A stretch of 64,000 nt of DNA, from positions 33,408 to 97,407 of the forward strand of contig PDOP01000033.1 in assembly GCA_002749205.1 (NCBI GenBank), in the 5' to 3' direction. The stretch is from Treponema sp. (lineage in GTDB: Bacteria > Spirochaetota > Spirochaetia > Treponematales > Treponemataceae). Each line of letters begins with the position of its first letter. The stretch's first letter is position 1. This document shows positions 1 through 7,953 of the stretch, one piece after another. The position numbers and the translations under genes were made by a program. The notes beneath the pieces are model-generated. The model made no database searches. It was not told where the DNA came from and was given only the letters and a program-made list of their open reading frames with translations.

Positions 1-1669
1 AATTATGCTCGGGAGTTTTGAAATTTCAATTAAAGAATTTCAAAAACTCGTTAAAGAGAATTCACGTATTATAAAATTCAACGATCAATATGTTTTACTT
101 GATCCAAAAGAAGTTGCCAAACTTTTTGATAATCTTACAACAGATGAAATAACACCGCTCGATTTAATGCAATCTATTTTAACAAAAGAAGCGGTTATTT
201 CAGCAGATGCACAAATACAAATAGATTCTATATTCAAAAGCAATGTATTAAACACTCCGAAAAACTTAAATGCTAAACTTAGAAGCTATCAGGAAAAAGG
301 GTTTTCATGGATGTATGCAAACATAAAAAGCGGATTTGGATGTTTGCTTGCCGATGATATGGGACTTGGTAAAACCATACAAGTTATTTCTTTGATTTTA
401 ATATTAAAGGAAAAGAATGAATTAGATAATGGTGTAATCATTGTATCTCCTGCAAGTTTAATTTCAAATTGGTTGCATGAAATAAATAAGTTTGCACCTA
501 ATTTAATATGCAATGTTTATCACGGTAAAAAAAGAAAACTAAATCCCAAAGCAGAGATAACATTAACAACCTATCAGACAATGCAAAAAGATATAGACAA
601 AGTGATTGCACATAATTTTTTTGGAATAATTATTGATGAAGCTCAAAGTATAAAAAACTCAAATACAAAAACAGCTAAAGCCTTAAAAAAAACAAACACC
701 CGATTTAGAATTGCATTAACCGGCACACCTGTCGAAAACAATCTTGAAGACCTTCGCTCTATTTTTGATTTTATATTACCTAATTATTTAGGCGATGCAA
801 AAACATTTAAGCATAAGTGGAGAATACCAATTGAGCTTCATTCAAACCGAGAAATAAGTGAACGCCTGCAAAAAATTACAGCTCCTTTTATTCTTCGCAG
901 ATTAAAAACGGACAAAAAAATTATTTCTGACTTGCCGGAAAAAATTACCACAAATAATTACTGTAATTTAACAGTCGAACAAGTTGCATTATATGAATCG
1001 CTTATTGACACACAACTTAATACGATAAAAACATCAGATACCGAAATAAAACGACATGCCAGAATTTTAAAACTCTTAACAGGATTAAAACAAATATGCA
1101 ACCACCCGCGAGTATTCGACAAAACCAGCCCCGAGTCGCCGCATTTATCGGGAAAAGTTTTAAGCCTGCTTTTTCTGTTAAAGGAAATTCTTGCCAATGG
1201 TGAAAAAGTAATTATTTTTAGTCAATATGTTGAAACACTTAAACTTCTTAAAACCATTATCCAAAAAGAGCTTAACACTTCACCGCTCAGTATCACGGGG
1301 GCAATCAACCCAAAAAAACGCCAAGAAGCAGTTGAACTATTTCAAACAAACCCCGGTTCGAGAGTTTTGCTCATCTCGCTAAAAGCAGGCGGCACAGGTT
1401 TAAATCTTACAGCCGCCGGTCGCGTAATCCACTTTGACTTATGGTACAACCCCGCCGTTGAAGACCAAGCCACAGATCGCGCATTCCGAATCGGACAAAA
1501 ATCAAATGTATTTGTACACCGCTTAATTTGTGAAGGCACATTTGAAGAAAAAATAGATAAAATGATACAAAAAAAACGAAACATTGCAGACGCAATATCC
1601 GGTGGCGAAACATGGATTTCAAAATTAACTAACAGCGAATTAGAGGAAATACTTACGCTCCAAAAATAA
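1..1669 (+). CDS. SNF2/Rad54-family DEAD/H-box helicase, 5'-truncated
   Basis: C-terminal part of a Swi2/Snf2-type ATPase that would translocate on duplex DNA and remodel protein-DNA complexes; bacterial members are usually about 1,000 residues and about 554 are visible. The frame is open to the window edge, so the ATG at position 5 is probably internal. Numbered from that ATG: a LRSYQ Q-motif-like segment near 92-96, Walker A DDMGLGKT at 117-124, DEAQ box at 211-214, TGTP at 239-242, then the second RecA lobe with an FSQY motif, GGTGLNL and DRAFRIGQ (motif VI). All core motifs are intact. The missing upstream part may carry a SWIM zinc finger, as in many bacterial homologues. The specific cellular role is unknown. 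Confidence 0.93.
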   Translation, partial: IMLGSFEISIKEFQKLVKENSRIIKFNDQYVLLDPKEVAKLFDNLTTDEITPLDLMQSILTKEAVISADAQIQIDSIFKSNVLNTPKNLNAKLRSYQEKGFSWMYANIKSGFGCLLADDMGLGKTIQVISLILILKEKNELDNGVIIVSPASLISNWLHEINKFAPNLICNVYHGKKRKLNPKAEITLTTYQTMQKDIDKVIAHNFFGIIIDEAQSIKNSNTKTAKALKKTNTRFRIALTGTPVENNLEDLRSIFDFILPNYLGDAKTFKHKWRIPIELHSNREISERLQKITAPFILRRLKTDKKIISDLPEKITTNNYCNLTVEQVALYESLIDTQLNTIKTSDTEIKRHARILKLLTGLKQICNHPRVFDKTSPESPHLSGKVLSLLFLLKEILANGEKVIIFSQYVETLKLLKTIIQKELNTSPLSITGAINPKKRQEAVELFQTNPGSRVLLISLKAGGTGLNLTAAGRVIHFDLWYNPAVEDQATDRAFRIGQKSNVFVHRLICEGTFEEKIDKMIQKKRNIADAISGGETWISKLTNSELEEILTLQK

Positions 1670-1719
1670 GTTTTTTATAGCTTTTACAAAATACTAAATA
1701 TTTTGTCGCTATCGCTCCG

Positions 1720-1853
1720 TAACCCGACTGCCCGCATAATCTTTCGTCCTTTGCTGTTAGTCTTAATCGCCGTTTTATGCTATCGCTCCAACCGACTTTA
1801 CTGCTTTAAAAATCGAACGAAAGGATAGACGGGGCAGTCCAAATTAGGTTAAT
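1720..1853 (+). repeat. Family A structured intergenic repeat, copy A1
   Basis: Dispersed element of about 135 bp that accounts for most of the gap 1670-1985. Outer arms GACTGCCC (1726-1733) and GGGCAGTC (1832-1839) pair, and inner arms CTTTCGTCC and GAACGAAAGG pair. The right end reads GGTTAA. Just before it (about 1686-1706) is a small hairpin ACAAAATA / TATTTTGT, which may help terminate the helicase transcript. No ORF is seen inside. Confidence 0.8.
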
Positions 1854-1985
1854 CGAATTTGTCTAAGACGCCGGTTTTCTGCTTAAAACCCCGCACGCAA
1901 AATTCATCTAAACACTATTTAAAAAAATAAAAAAATATGCTAAAATTAAAATGTATGCAACACCATAAACAAAGGAATTAGATAA

Positions 1986-2654
1986 ATGTCTAAAGATAAT
2001 ATTGACAACTTAACTAAATTTAAAATATTCGATAATATTTCAGAATCAAGCAAAGAAAAAATTAAACAAAATGTAATAATAAAAAAAGTTTTTAATGCTA
2101 ACGAGAGAGTAGCCAGAAAAGGCGATAAATTAAACCATGCCCTCCTTATCAACAAGGGGTGTTTGAGAACTTTAGAGTATATGATCGATGGTAAAGAAAT
2201 GGTTTCTTCTTACTACATTGAAAGTGATGCTTTTCCGTTTTATTTACACTTTGGAAAAACCAACCACCTTCCTTATGATGTTTATGCTTTAAAAAAATCT
2301 GAAGTTCTATTTTTACCATTCGATATTGTTGAAAATCTTATTCAAGATGATCCGGTTTTTATGAAAAATTTATTGGAATTTATTTCTGAATACACTTGTT
2401 TTTATAGATTACTGCTTAGAGCAACTCAATATAATAAAGTAGTTCAAAGAATTGCTTATTGGCTCTTGCATATAGATGAAATTGATAGTCTTAAATTTCC
2501 TTCCAGTCAAAACATGCTGGCAAATATATTAAGAGTAAACCGACCGAGCCTTAATCAAGAGCTAAAAAGACTATCCCAACTTAAAATTATAAAAATGAAT
2601 AAAATGAAATTTGAAATATTAAATCGAGAATATTTAGAAAATCTTATTGAATAG
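1986..2654 (+). CDS. Crp/Fnr-family transcriptional regulator
   Basis: 222-residue one-component regulator: an N-terminal cyclic-nucleotide-binding-like beta-roll (about 10-125), a dimerisation helix (about 128-160) and a C-terminal winged helix-turn-helix (about 165-220, including SQNMLANILRVNRPSLNQEL). There are few cysteines and no FNR-type N-terminal cysteine cluster, so oxygen sensing by an Fe-S cluster is unlikely; the ligand is unknown. The start is supported by an AAGGAA ribosome-binding site. The gene faces the grdX-grdE-grdB operon tail to tail, so it is a plausible but unproven regulator of it. A word ATGCTAA at 1937-1943 upstream also occurs in the grdX leader. Confidence 0.9.
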   Translation: MSKDNIDNLTKFKIFDNISESSKEKIKQNVIIKKVFNANERVARKGDKLNHALLINKGCLRTLEYMIDGKEMVSSYYIESDAFPFYLHFGKTNHLPYDVYALKKSEVLFLPFDIVENLIQDDPVFMKNLLEFISEYTCFYRLLLRATQYNKVVQRIAYWLLHIDEIDSLKFPSSQNMLANILRVNRPSLNQELKRLSQLKIIKMNKMKFEILNREYLENLIE

Positions 2655-2698
2655 CAAAATCCCGGTAAAAAACATCCAAAAACAACACACTAAAATAA

Positions 2699-2828
2699 CA
2701 CGAAGAACTTGCAAAGCTCATTTGAGATTTGCAAGTTCTTACAAAATATACCAAAAAGCGCAATGAAATGAGCTTATTTTTAAGCCAACTTGCAAAAGTT
2801 ACTCCACTTTTACAAGTGGCTCAAACAC
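2699..2828. repeat. Family C repeat (copy C1) between convergent crp-like gene and grdB
   Basis: Contains hairpins GAACTTGCAAA / TTTGCAAGTTC and ACTTGCAAAAGT / ACTTTTACAAGT, separated by the family C core ACCAAAAAGCGCAATGAAAT. It lies between two converging genes and ends next to the grdB stop codon, so it may double as a bidirectional transcript end. Confidence 0.7.
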
Positions 2829-2831
2829 ATT

Positions 2832-4127
2832 CTACTCAAATTCTGTAGGCTCACTTACCGCTGTTGACAAAGCCTTAATAGCTTTTTCCGTAAGAGAGCG
2901 CCGCAAAACAGTTTCGTCTTTCACATCCAAATTAGGGTTGCCCACCGGATAAGGAATGGCAACTGTAGGTACAATTCTGTTTGCGCCAACTGACTTTGAA
3001 ATTGTAGTAATTGTAGCCATGTGTACAACCGGAATACCGAATCTCTCAATTTCTTTAACTATCGTTGCGCCGCAACGAGTACATGTACCTCACGTACTGG
3101 TCATAATTACGCCATCAACCTTAGCTTCACTAAGCTCCTTACCAATTTCTTTTCCGAATTTAACTGAATTACCGACAGCAGTTCCCGTACCTGTTGTAGA
3201 ATAGAAATACTTGTAAACGCCACCGAGCCTTCCCTCTTTTTTCATTTCAGAAAGCATATCAAACGGAACTACCCTGTCAGGTAACTCATTTGCATAAACA
3301 GGGTCATAACCGCCATGTATTGTTTCATAACTGCCTTTTAGAGTTTCCAATTTAGAAATATCATGCTTGATCCAAATTTGTGCAGAAGCCGATTGTAATC
3401 TATCAGGATTTCCGAGAGGTACAATTCCGCCTGTTGTTATAATAGCAACAGTAGCCTTTGACATATCGCTGATAGGCTTTGCAGGTGCAACTGTATCAAA
3501 CTCAGGCATTGCAAGTTCAGTTTCAAACTTTTCGTTATTGAGTCTTTTCATCAACATATCAATTGCACGAAGTGAGCCCCGTTTTTCAACAATCACAGTA
3601 TTTCGCTGACCTTGAGAAATATAACCTTCTTCCTCAGCTTTACCTATCTTTTCTCCCTGTAATATTTTCTTTGCAAGTGTAGTCACCACAGGAATAGCCT
3701 CACGCATGCCGGCAGCTGAATCGCCGGTTTTTGCAATTATTGCAGCACCTTTAACATGATCTACACCGGGGTTTTCAGGATACATAGCTGTTAAAGCAAG
3801 AATATCCATTTCATTTACAAGCTTAACAACACCGGCACAAGCCATACCGTATCTACCGGCATTAAAGGCCGGACCTGCAATTACCAAGTCAGGCTTTTCA
3901 GTTTCTAAAGTCTTTTTTATAAAACTCAAAGACTCCTTATTATTTTCGTTAAAATAGTTATCTCCACAAACTATAGTACCAACAACTTCCGCTACACCTT
4001 GCAGATTTGCATTTATACCGACAGCAGGGCCAAGAATATCTTTTTTATATTCAACACAATGCCCTGCCTTTTCTTCCCCGCCAATTCCGGCAAAAAATTG
4101 ATTTAAATAGCAAATTACCTTTTTCAT
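2832..4127 (-). CDS. grdB: Glycine reductase component B subunit GrdB (selenoprotein)
   Basis: Substrate-binding selenoprotein subunit of glycine reductase protein B. With GrdE it activates glycine; the Sec residue passes the carboxymethyl group to GrdA. Plain translation stops at a UGA at 3090-3092, but the frame continues to TAG at 2832-2834, giving 431 residues with Sec at position 346 in the conserved context STUGTCTRCG. A hairpin right after the UGA (CGTTGC/GCAACG, 3063-3077) is a good SECIS. The start has an SD GAGGAG. Third gene of grdX-grdE-grdB, 14 nt after grdE. An annotator reading UGA as stop would split this into two ORFs. Confidence 0.95.
3058..3089 (-). promoter_or_regulatory. 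Candidate bacterial SECIS element
   Basis: In grdB mRNA the stem CGUUGC-GGC-GCAACG (genomic 3063-3077) begins 12 nt after the UGA and is extended by an ACU/AGU pairing. A short G-containing apical loop close after the codon is the layout SelB recognises in bacterial selenoprotein mRNAs. It overlaps the codons for the downstream Cys-Gly-Ala-Thr segment. Confidence 0.75.
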
Positions 4128-4141
4128 ATTTTCTCCTCGAT

Positions 4142-5428
4142 TTAAGACACTTCCACAGAAATATTGTGATAACCAATTTCGCTTGTTGCACCAATTACGG
4201 CATTAAGCTCAACTTTCATTGAACCGTCTTCGGCTATACAACCTTCCCAACCACCGGCAACAGTCTGTACAGCTTTATCATCACCAATAACCTTATCAGC
4301 AGATTCCAAACGAAGCACATGACTTACATTACCCGTAGAAACAACAGCTACAGCTGCAGGGTTTGTATCTGCAAGAGGCTGACTCATTCCGTCCCAACCT
4401 GCGCATTCATCAGTAATAAGCACGGTTTTAATTCCGTGTTTTTCACATCTTGCACAAATCATAACTAAGTCGGAATCAGGATTACCGTACCCCTCTTCAG
4501 AAACAATAACACCGTCTGCACCTAAGTGATGAGCCAGCTTGGCTGTAAAATCTGCAGTTCTGAATTTACCGTCAAGTGTTGTTAATTCAGGAACCATAAT
4601 TACACCCATGAAATTAATTGTTTTCCCGTGCTGATTATATAAATCAAGAATCACGGAATTATTTTGGTGCTGATATGTTGTAATCTTATCACATGCGGCA
4701 ACACAATTACCTGAAACAACAGCGTTATCAAGCTCCTCATTCGGGTGCATCAGTGTAGGTATAATTTGTGAAGCATTTACACCGTAAACATAACTGTCAT
4801 GCAACAAACCTTGAGTAATTAACATTTCCGCATAAATAATTCCGGGGAGTTTAGGATACCTATCACATTCTTCTCTCATTGTGCCAATATTATATTCTCG
4901 AACAGTATCGCATTCAGCTTCACGACCCGCCTCTCCCACAATTTCTGATGCCTTCAAACCGGCAAGTCTTACAACCTCTTCATGGATATGAGGTTTAAGG
5001 TCGTCAACAACAGAAATATCAATAACAAAATTGAATGTTTTTGAAAAAGGTGTATATTTTGCACCTTCTCCCCACATGTCAATTAAGCCTTCCTGAAAAC
5101 CAACCATATCTCCTATGGTAACTATCGCAGCACCCTTTAAGCATTTAACAAAACCCTCGCCTTGCTGTGTAATCTTGGTTGTAACACCCGGAAAGCCCGA
5201 TATTCCGCCTTCAACCTTAACACGAGGCTCAATAACATCTTTAACAGGAATAATGCGAGTCCTGTCGCCGGGTTTTGCAATATCAAATTTGACATTTTTG
5301 ATTCTTGCATCTTTTAAAAGCTCCTGCTTTACCTCATTTGTATTTACATATAAAATGTGGTCTTTAACCTCCATTCTATCGCCCAATTTGATGTCCTTAA
5401 TTTGAACATCTCCAAGTTTTAGCGTCAT
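4142..5428 (-). CDS. grdE: Glycine reductase component B proprotein GrdE
   Basis: Proprotein of the substrate-specific part of glycine reductase protein B. In characterised GrdE the chain is cleaved at an internal Cys, which becomes a pyruvoyl group that forms a Schiff base with glycine. Starting at ATG 5428 (SD GGAGGT, 7 nt spacing), rather than the GTG three codons upstream, gives 428 residues and puts the Cys of SGNCVAAC at position 242, the position I recall for the Clostridium sticklandii cleavage site. Length and sequence are full for the family. It lies 15 nt after grdX and 14 nt before grdB, clearly one operon. Confidence 0.94.
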   Translation of the reverse strand: MTLKLGDVQIKDIKLGDRMEVKDHILYVNTNEVKQELLKDARIKNVKFDIAKPGDRTRIIPVKDVIEPRVKVEGGISGFPGVTTKITQQGEGFVKCLKGAAIVTIGDMVGFQEGLIDMWGEGAKYTPFSKTFNFVIDISVVDDLKPHIHEEVVRLAGLKASEIVGEAGREAECDTVREYNIGTMREECDRYPKLPGIIYAEMLITQGLLHDSYVYGVNASQIIPTLMHPNEELDNAVVSGNCVAACDKITTYQHQNNSVILDLYNQHGKTINFMGVIMVPELTTLDGKFRTADFTAKLAHHLGADGVIVSEEGYGNPDSDLVMICARCEKHGIKTVLITDECAGWDGMSQPLADTNPAAVAVVSTGNVSHVLRLESADKVIGDDKAVQTVAGGWEGCIAEDGSMKVELNAVIGATSEIGYHNISVEVS

Positions 5429-5443
5429 TAAGTTCACCTCCGC

Positions 5444-5797
5444 CTATATAATTTTCAGCTCTCTTTGAGCTTGCATAAATAAGTCAAAATCAATTTTTTC
5501 ATAATCTTCAAGATGAGCAAAATCCGGCTTTCTGTTTTCCATAAGTTTTTGGTATTTAGAAATAGATTCTCCAATAAGAATCATGGAATATTCATTTTCT
5601 TTTATCGGTTTTTTTTCATCGGAAAGAATAAGACTGCGAACAGGACCAAAATTCATACGAATGCTGGCAAATAAAGGATGAGTCAACAACTTATAACCTT
5701 CATAAACTAAATCCCGAGTTTTAATCAACACTGCATAATAATCGCCTTCCACAAAAACATCAGGATTTTCAATTAAAGTGTTATTTGTTACAAGCAT
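5444..5797 (-). CDS. grdX: GrdX family protein
   Basis: Small conserved 117-residue protein almost always encoded at the front of glycine, sarcosine or betaine reductase operons; its biochemical role is not established. Family hallmarks are visible: an N-terminal TNN segment and the central KTRDLVYEGYKLLTHPLFASI block. It has no signal peptide or membrane segment, so it is cytoplasmic. First gene of the grdX-grdE-grdB operon. An AGGGA ribosome-binding site precedes the ATG and a TATAAT sits only about 12 nt upstream of the start, so the mRNA leader is very short. Confidence 0.9.
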   Translation of the reverse strand: MLVTNNTLIENPDVFVEGDYYAVLIKTRDLVYEGYKLLTHPLFASIRMNFGPVRSLILSDEKKPIKENEYSMILIGESISKYQKLMENRKPDFAHLEDYEKIDFDLFMQAQRELKII

Positions 5798-5809
5798 AGC
5801 AAATTCCCT

Positions 5810-5862
5810 ATTATATCTGTATTGTAGCCTCTTTTTATAAAAAAGATAGTTAGTATGCTAAC
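5810..5862 (-). promoter_or_regulatory. grdX promoter region with symmetric 14-bp site
   Basis: A TATAAT -10 box reads on the minus strand at 5815-5810; no good -35 is seen at the right distance (ATAAAA). At 5849-5862 the site GTTAG-TATG-CTAAC has 5-4-5 symmetry, the geometry of Crp/Fnr-family operators, and lies about 50 bp upstream of the predicted start of transcription. A weak -35 plus an upstream symmetric site suggests an activated promoter. The link to the regulator at 1986-2654 is inference. Confidence 0.5.
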
Positions 5863-5888
5863 ATAAATGTCTTATTTTTTATTTATTT

Positions 5889-5937
5889 AAAAAAATTAGC
5901 ATTAGGGTTTATCTTTATCGATAAACCCTAATGCTAA
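5889..5937 (-). terminator. Perfect 18-bp palindrome with T-tract upstream of grdX
   Basis: TTAGCATTAGGGTTTATC (5896-5913), a 6-nt loop, then its exact complement (5920-5937). On the minus strand the stem is followed by seven T, so it can end the transcript of the MATE gene. However, its core GGGTTTATC-N6-GATAAACCC recurs upstream of grdC, where no gene reads into it, so a regulatory role near grd operons is also possible. Confidence 0.65.
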
Positions 5938-6075
5938 GCAACCCGACTGCCTTCGCATAATCTTTCGTCCTTTGCTGTTATACTTAATCGCCGTTTTACG
6001 CTATCGCTCCAACCGACTTTACTGTTTTTAAAATCGAACGAAAGGATAGACGAGGCAGTCCAAATCATGTTAAAC
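5938..6075 (+). repeat. Family A structured repeat, copy A2
   Basis: Closely similar to A1. Outer arms GACTGCCT and AGGCAGTC pair, inner arms CTTTCGTCC and GAACGAAAGG pair, and the right end is GTTAAAC. With the palindrome and promoter next to it, it accounts for the gap 5798-6146. The stretch 6076-6146 holds a short CCGG hairpin and nothing else recognised. Confidence 0.8.
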
Positions 6076-6146
6076 AATATGAAAACCTTGCCGGTGTGCT
6101 GTTAAAAACCGGCGGCTCAAAATTATCGGAAAAGTAAAATAAATGT

Positions 6147-7517
6147 TTATTCCGCAACGCCTGTAGAAATAGGAGAAAATGCCTCTATCTTCAGCCTTCC
6201 TTTTTTAAAATAAAGAATGGTAATCAAAACACCTTTAATCATAGAAGTTATACTGATTGCCCACCATACCCCCGACAATCCCAAAAATCGGGACAGTATA
6301 TAAGCTAACGGTATTCTGGCAGCGGTAAGCACTGTTGAATTTACCGAAGGATACATAGTTTTACCCAAACCGTAAAAAGCCCCGTTTGTAACAATTTCTA
6401 CGCACATAAAAACTTGAGAATATCCGAGTATCGAAAGATATATAGCACCTTCTTTTAAGGCCTCCGGTTCATTTAAAAACGCCCCAAAAATCTCTTTTGG
6501 AAATAAAACCAATGCAAAACTTGTAAACAAGCCCACTATTAACATAGAAACATAGGCAACCTTAAACCCTGTGTCTATTCTTTTGTATTGCTTTGCGCCA
6601 AGATTTTGTCCTATGAATGTAGAAATGGCAACTGAAAATCCTGAAGCTGTCATCCATGTTACCGCTTCAATTTGACTTCCTATCCTTTGCACACCAACCC
6701 CAAGATAACCATATTGGGTAATTATCCTTACGATAAATGTAGCAATAATAGTGAACGACATTGCCTGTAAACCGACAGGAGTTCCAACTTTTAAAATGTT
6801 CTTCAGTTTATATAAATCCGGCATTCTAAAGAGTTTAAACCCTTTAAATAAAATCGTATCTTTTGCTTTTAGAATGTAAAACAAAAAAAGAATTGTTACC
6901 AACAATTGAGAAATCACGGTTGCAAAAGCAGCACCTAATACACCAAGAGGTTTACCTACAATGCCGAAAATCAAAATTGGATCTAAAATAATATTTAAAA
7001 CAAGCCCGCAAGTATTAAACAAAAAAGGAATCTTACTTGAGCCATATGCGTTAAAAATAGCACTCAACACGGGATTGAAAAAAAACAACAAATATGAAAG
7101 TGAAATTATTTTTGAATACTGCAAAGCCATTGAAACAACTTCTGCATTGTCAATATTAAAAACACCAATCAAAAAGTTTCTTCCAAAAAATATGATGCAA
7201 CCGTATAACAAACTCACTAAAAGTGTAAACTTAATAATTGTACCGACAATTATATTGGTGTTTTCATCTTTTCTGCCAACAGCTTGAGAGACAAGCGATT
7301 CTGCTGATACTTTCGGAATCATAATAATCCCCATTGCAAACCACATAAAAAAACCGGCTGCACTGACTGCCGTTGACGCTTTTGAACCAAGTTTACCTAT
7401 CCAAAAAACATCTGCCATATTATATGCCATTTGGATAAATGATGTTCCCATGATGGGCAATGCCAGCTTTAGCAATACCGGCATTATATTACCTTTTGTT
7501 AAATCATTCTGTTTCAT
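6147..7517 (-). CDS. MATE family multidrug/cation antiporter
   Basis: 456-residue inner-membrane exporter of the MATE (NorM/DinF-like) family, expected to have 12 membrane helices in two MatE repeats and to export drugs or metabolites in exchange for Na+ or H+. The N-terminal block KGNIMPVLLKLALPIMGTSFIQ and the AxxMADVFWIG motif are typical of the first repeat; the second repeat starts near residue 240 (LKVGTPVGLQAM). Full family length. Monocistronic, followed after an A repeat by a terminator-like palindrome. Substrate cannot be told from sequence. Confidence 0.93.
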   Translation of the reverse strand: MKQNDLTKGNIMPVLLKLALPIMGTSFIQMAYNMADVFWIGKLGSKASTAVSAAGFFMWFAMGIIMIPKVSAESLVSQAVGRKDENTNIIVGTIIKFTLLVSLLYGCIIFFGRNFLIGVFNIDNAEVVSMALQYSKIISLSYLLFFFNPVLSAIFNAYGSSKIPFLFNTCGLVLNIILDPILIFGIVGKPLGVLGAAFATVISQLLVTILFLFYILKAKDTILFKGFKLFRMPDLYKLKNILKVGTPVGLQAMSFTIIATFIVRIITQYGYLGVGVQRIGSQIEAVTWMTASGFSVAISTFIGQNLGAKQYKRIDTGFKVAYVSMLIVGLFTSFALVLFPKEIFGAFLNEPEALKEGAIYLSILGYSQVFMCVEIVTNGAFYGLGKTMYPSVNSTVLTAARIPLAYILSRFLGLSGVWWAISITSMIKGVLITILYFKKGRLKIEAFSPISTGVAE

Positions 7518-7677
7518 TTATTGCCTTTGTTTAAAACGCATTATACCAAAGCCCGATTTTACAGAAAAACAGAAATAAAAGCAAGTAGAGCCCGTATCAA
7601 AAAATTCTTTTGAATAAAAACAATTTAGATTATACTGCGTGATGAAAATAAGAACACCTAAAAATAAATGCTTTTTT

Positions 7678-7810
7678 GTTTAACCTGATTTTAAGTTCGC
7701 CGTTATCCTTTTTGGCGTTTAAAATAATCAAAAAAGCCGGTCGCCGGCAGAAGAACGGCAAATCAAAAACATCAAACAAGCCAAAAAGATTTAAGGCGAA
7801 CGAGGGGTTT
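7678..7810 (-). repeat. Family A structured repeat, copy A3 (reverse)
   Basis: Reverse-orientation copy with different arm sequences that still pair: outer GTTCGCC / GGCGAAC, inner CCTTTTTGGC / GCCAAAAAGA, plus a central GCCGG-TCG-CCGGC hairpin. The GTTTAAC end at 7678 mirrors the GTTAAAC end of other copies. It occupies most of the gap between the MATE gene and murA. Confidence 0.7.
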
Positions 7811-7902
7811 AAGAGCGAAAAGTGTTGTGTTGTCAAATCAATAATTTTCTTTTTCAAAAGCACAACACTTTTCTGCGATTAATTCAAATTAAAAAGGTAA
7901 AC

Positions 7903-7931
7903 TTGACAAAATACTTTTTTTCATTTAAACT
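7903..7931 (+). promoter_or_regulatory. Sigma-70-type promoter of murA
   Basis: TTGACA at 7903-7908, a 17-nt spacer, then TAAACT at 7926-7931. It is 23 nt upstream of the murA start and followed by an AGGGGG ribosome-binding site. Confidence 0.75.
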
Positions 7932-7953
7932 ACGGCACTGACAGGGGGATTTC

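Noticed and set aside
3090..4127. grdB as a truncated or frameshifted pseudogene
   Set aside because: The stop is a UGA in the conserved Sec context, with a hairpin after it and family sequence continuing in frame to 2832.
5798..5937. Glycine riboswitch in front of grdX
   Set aside because: The mRNA leader is predicted to be only a few nucleotides long and none of the tandem-aptamer conserved cores is visible. The same holds for grdC.
7630..7882. Two opposing 68-77-codon frames upstream of murA
   Set aside because: Both lie over the family A repeat copy A3. Basic, low-complexity sequences read from a structured element are unlikely to be proteins.
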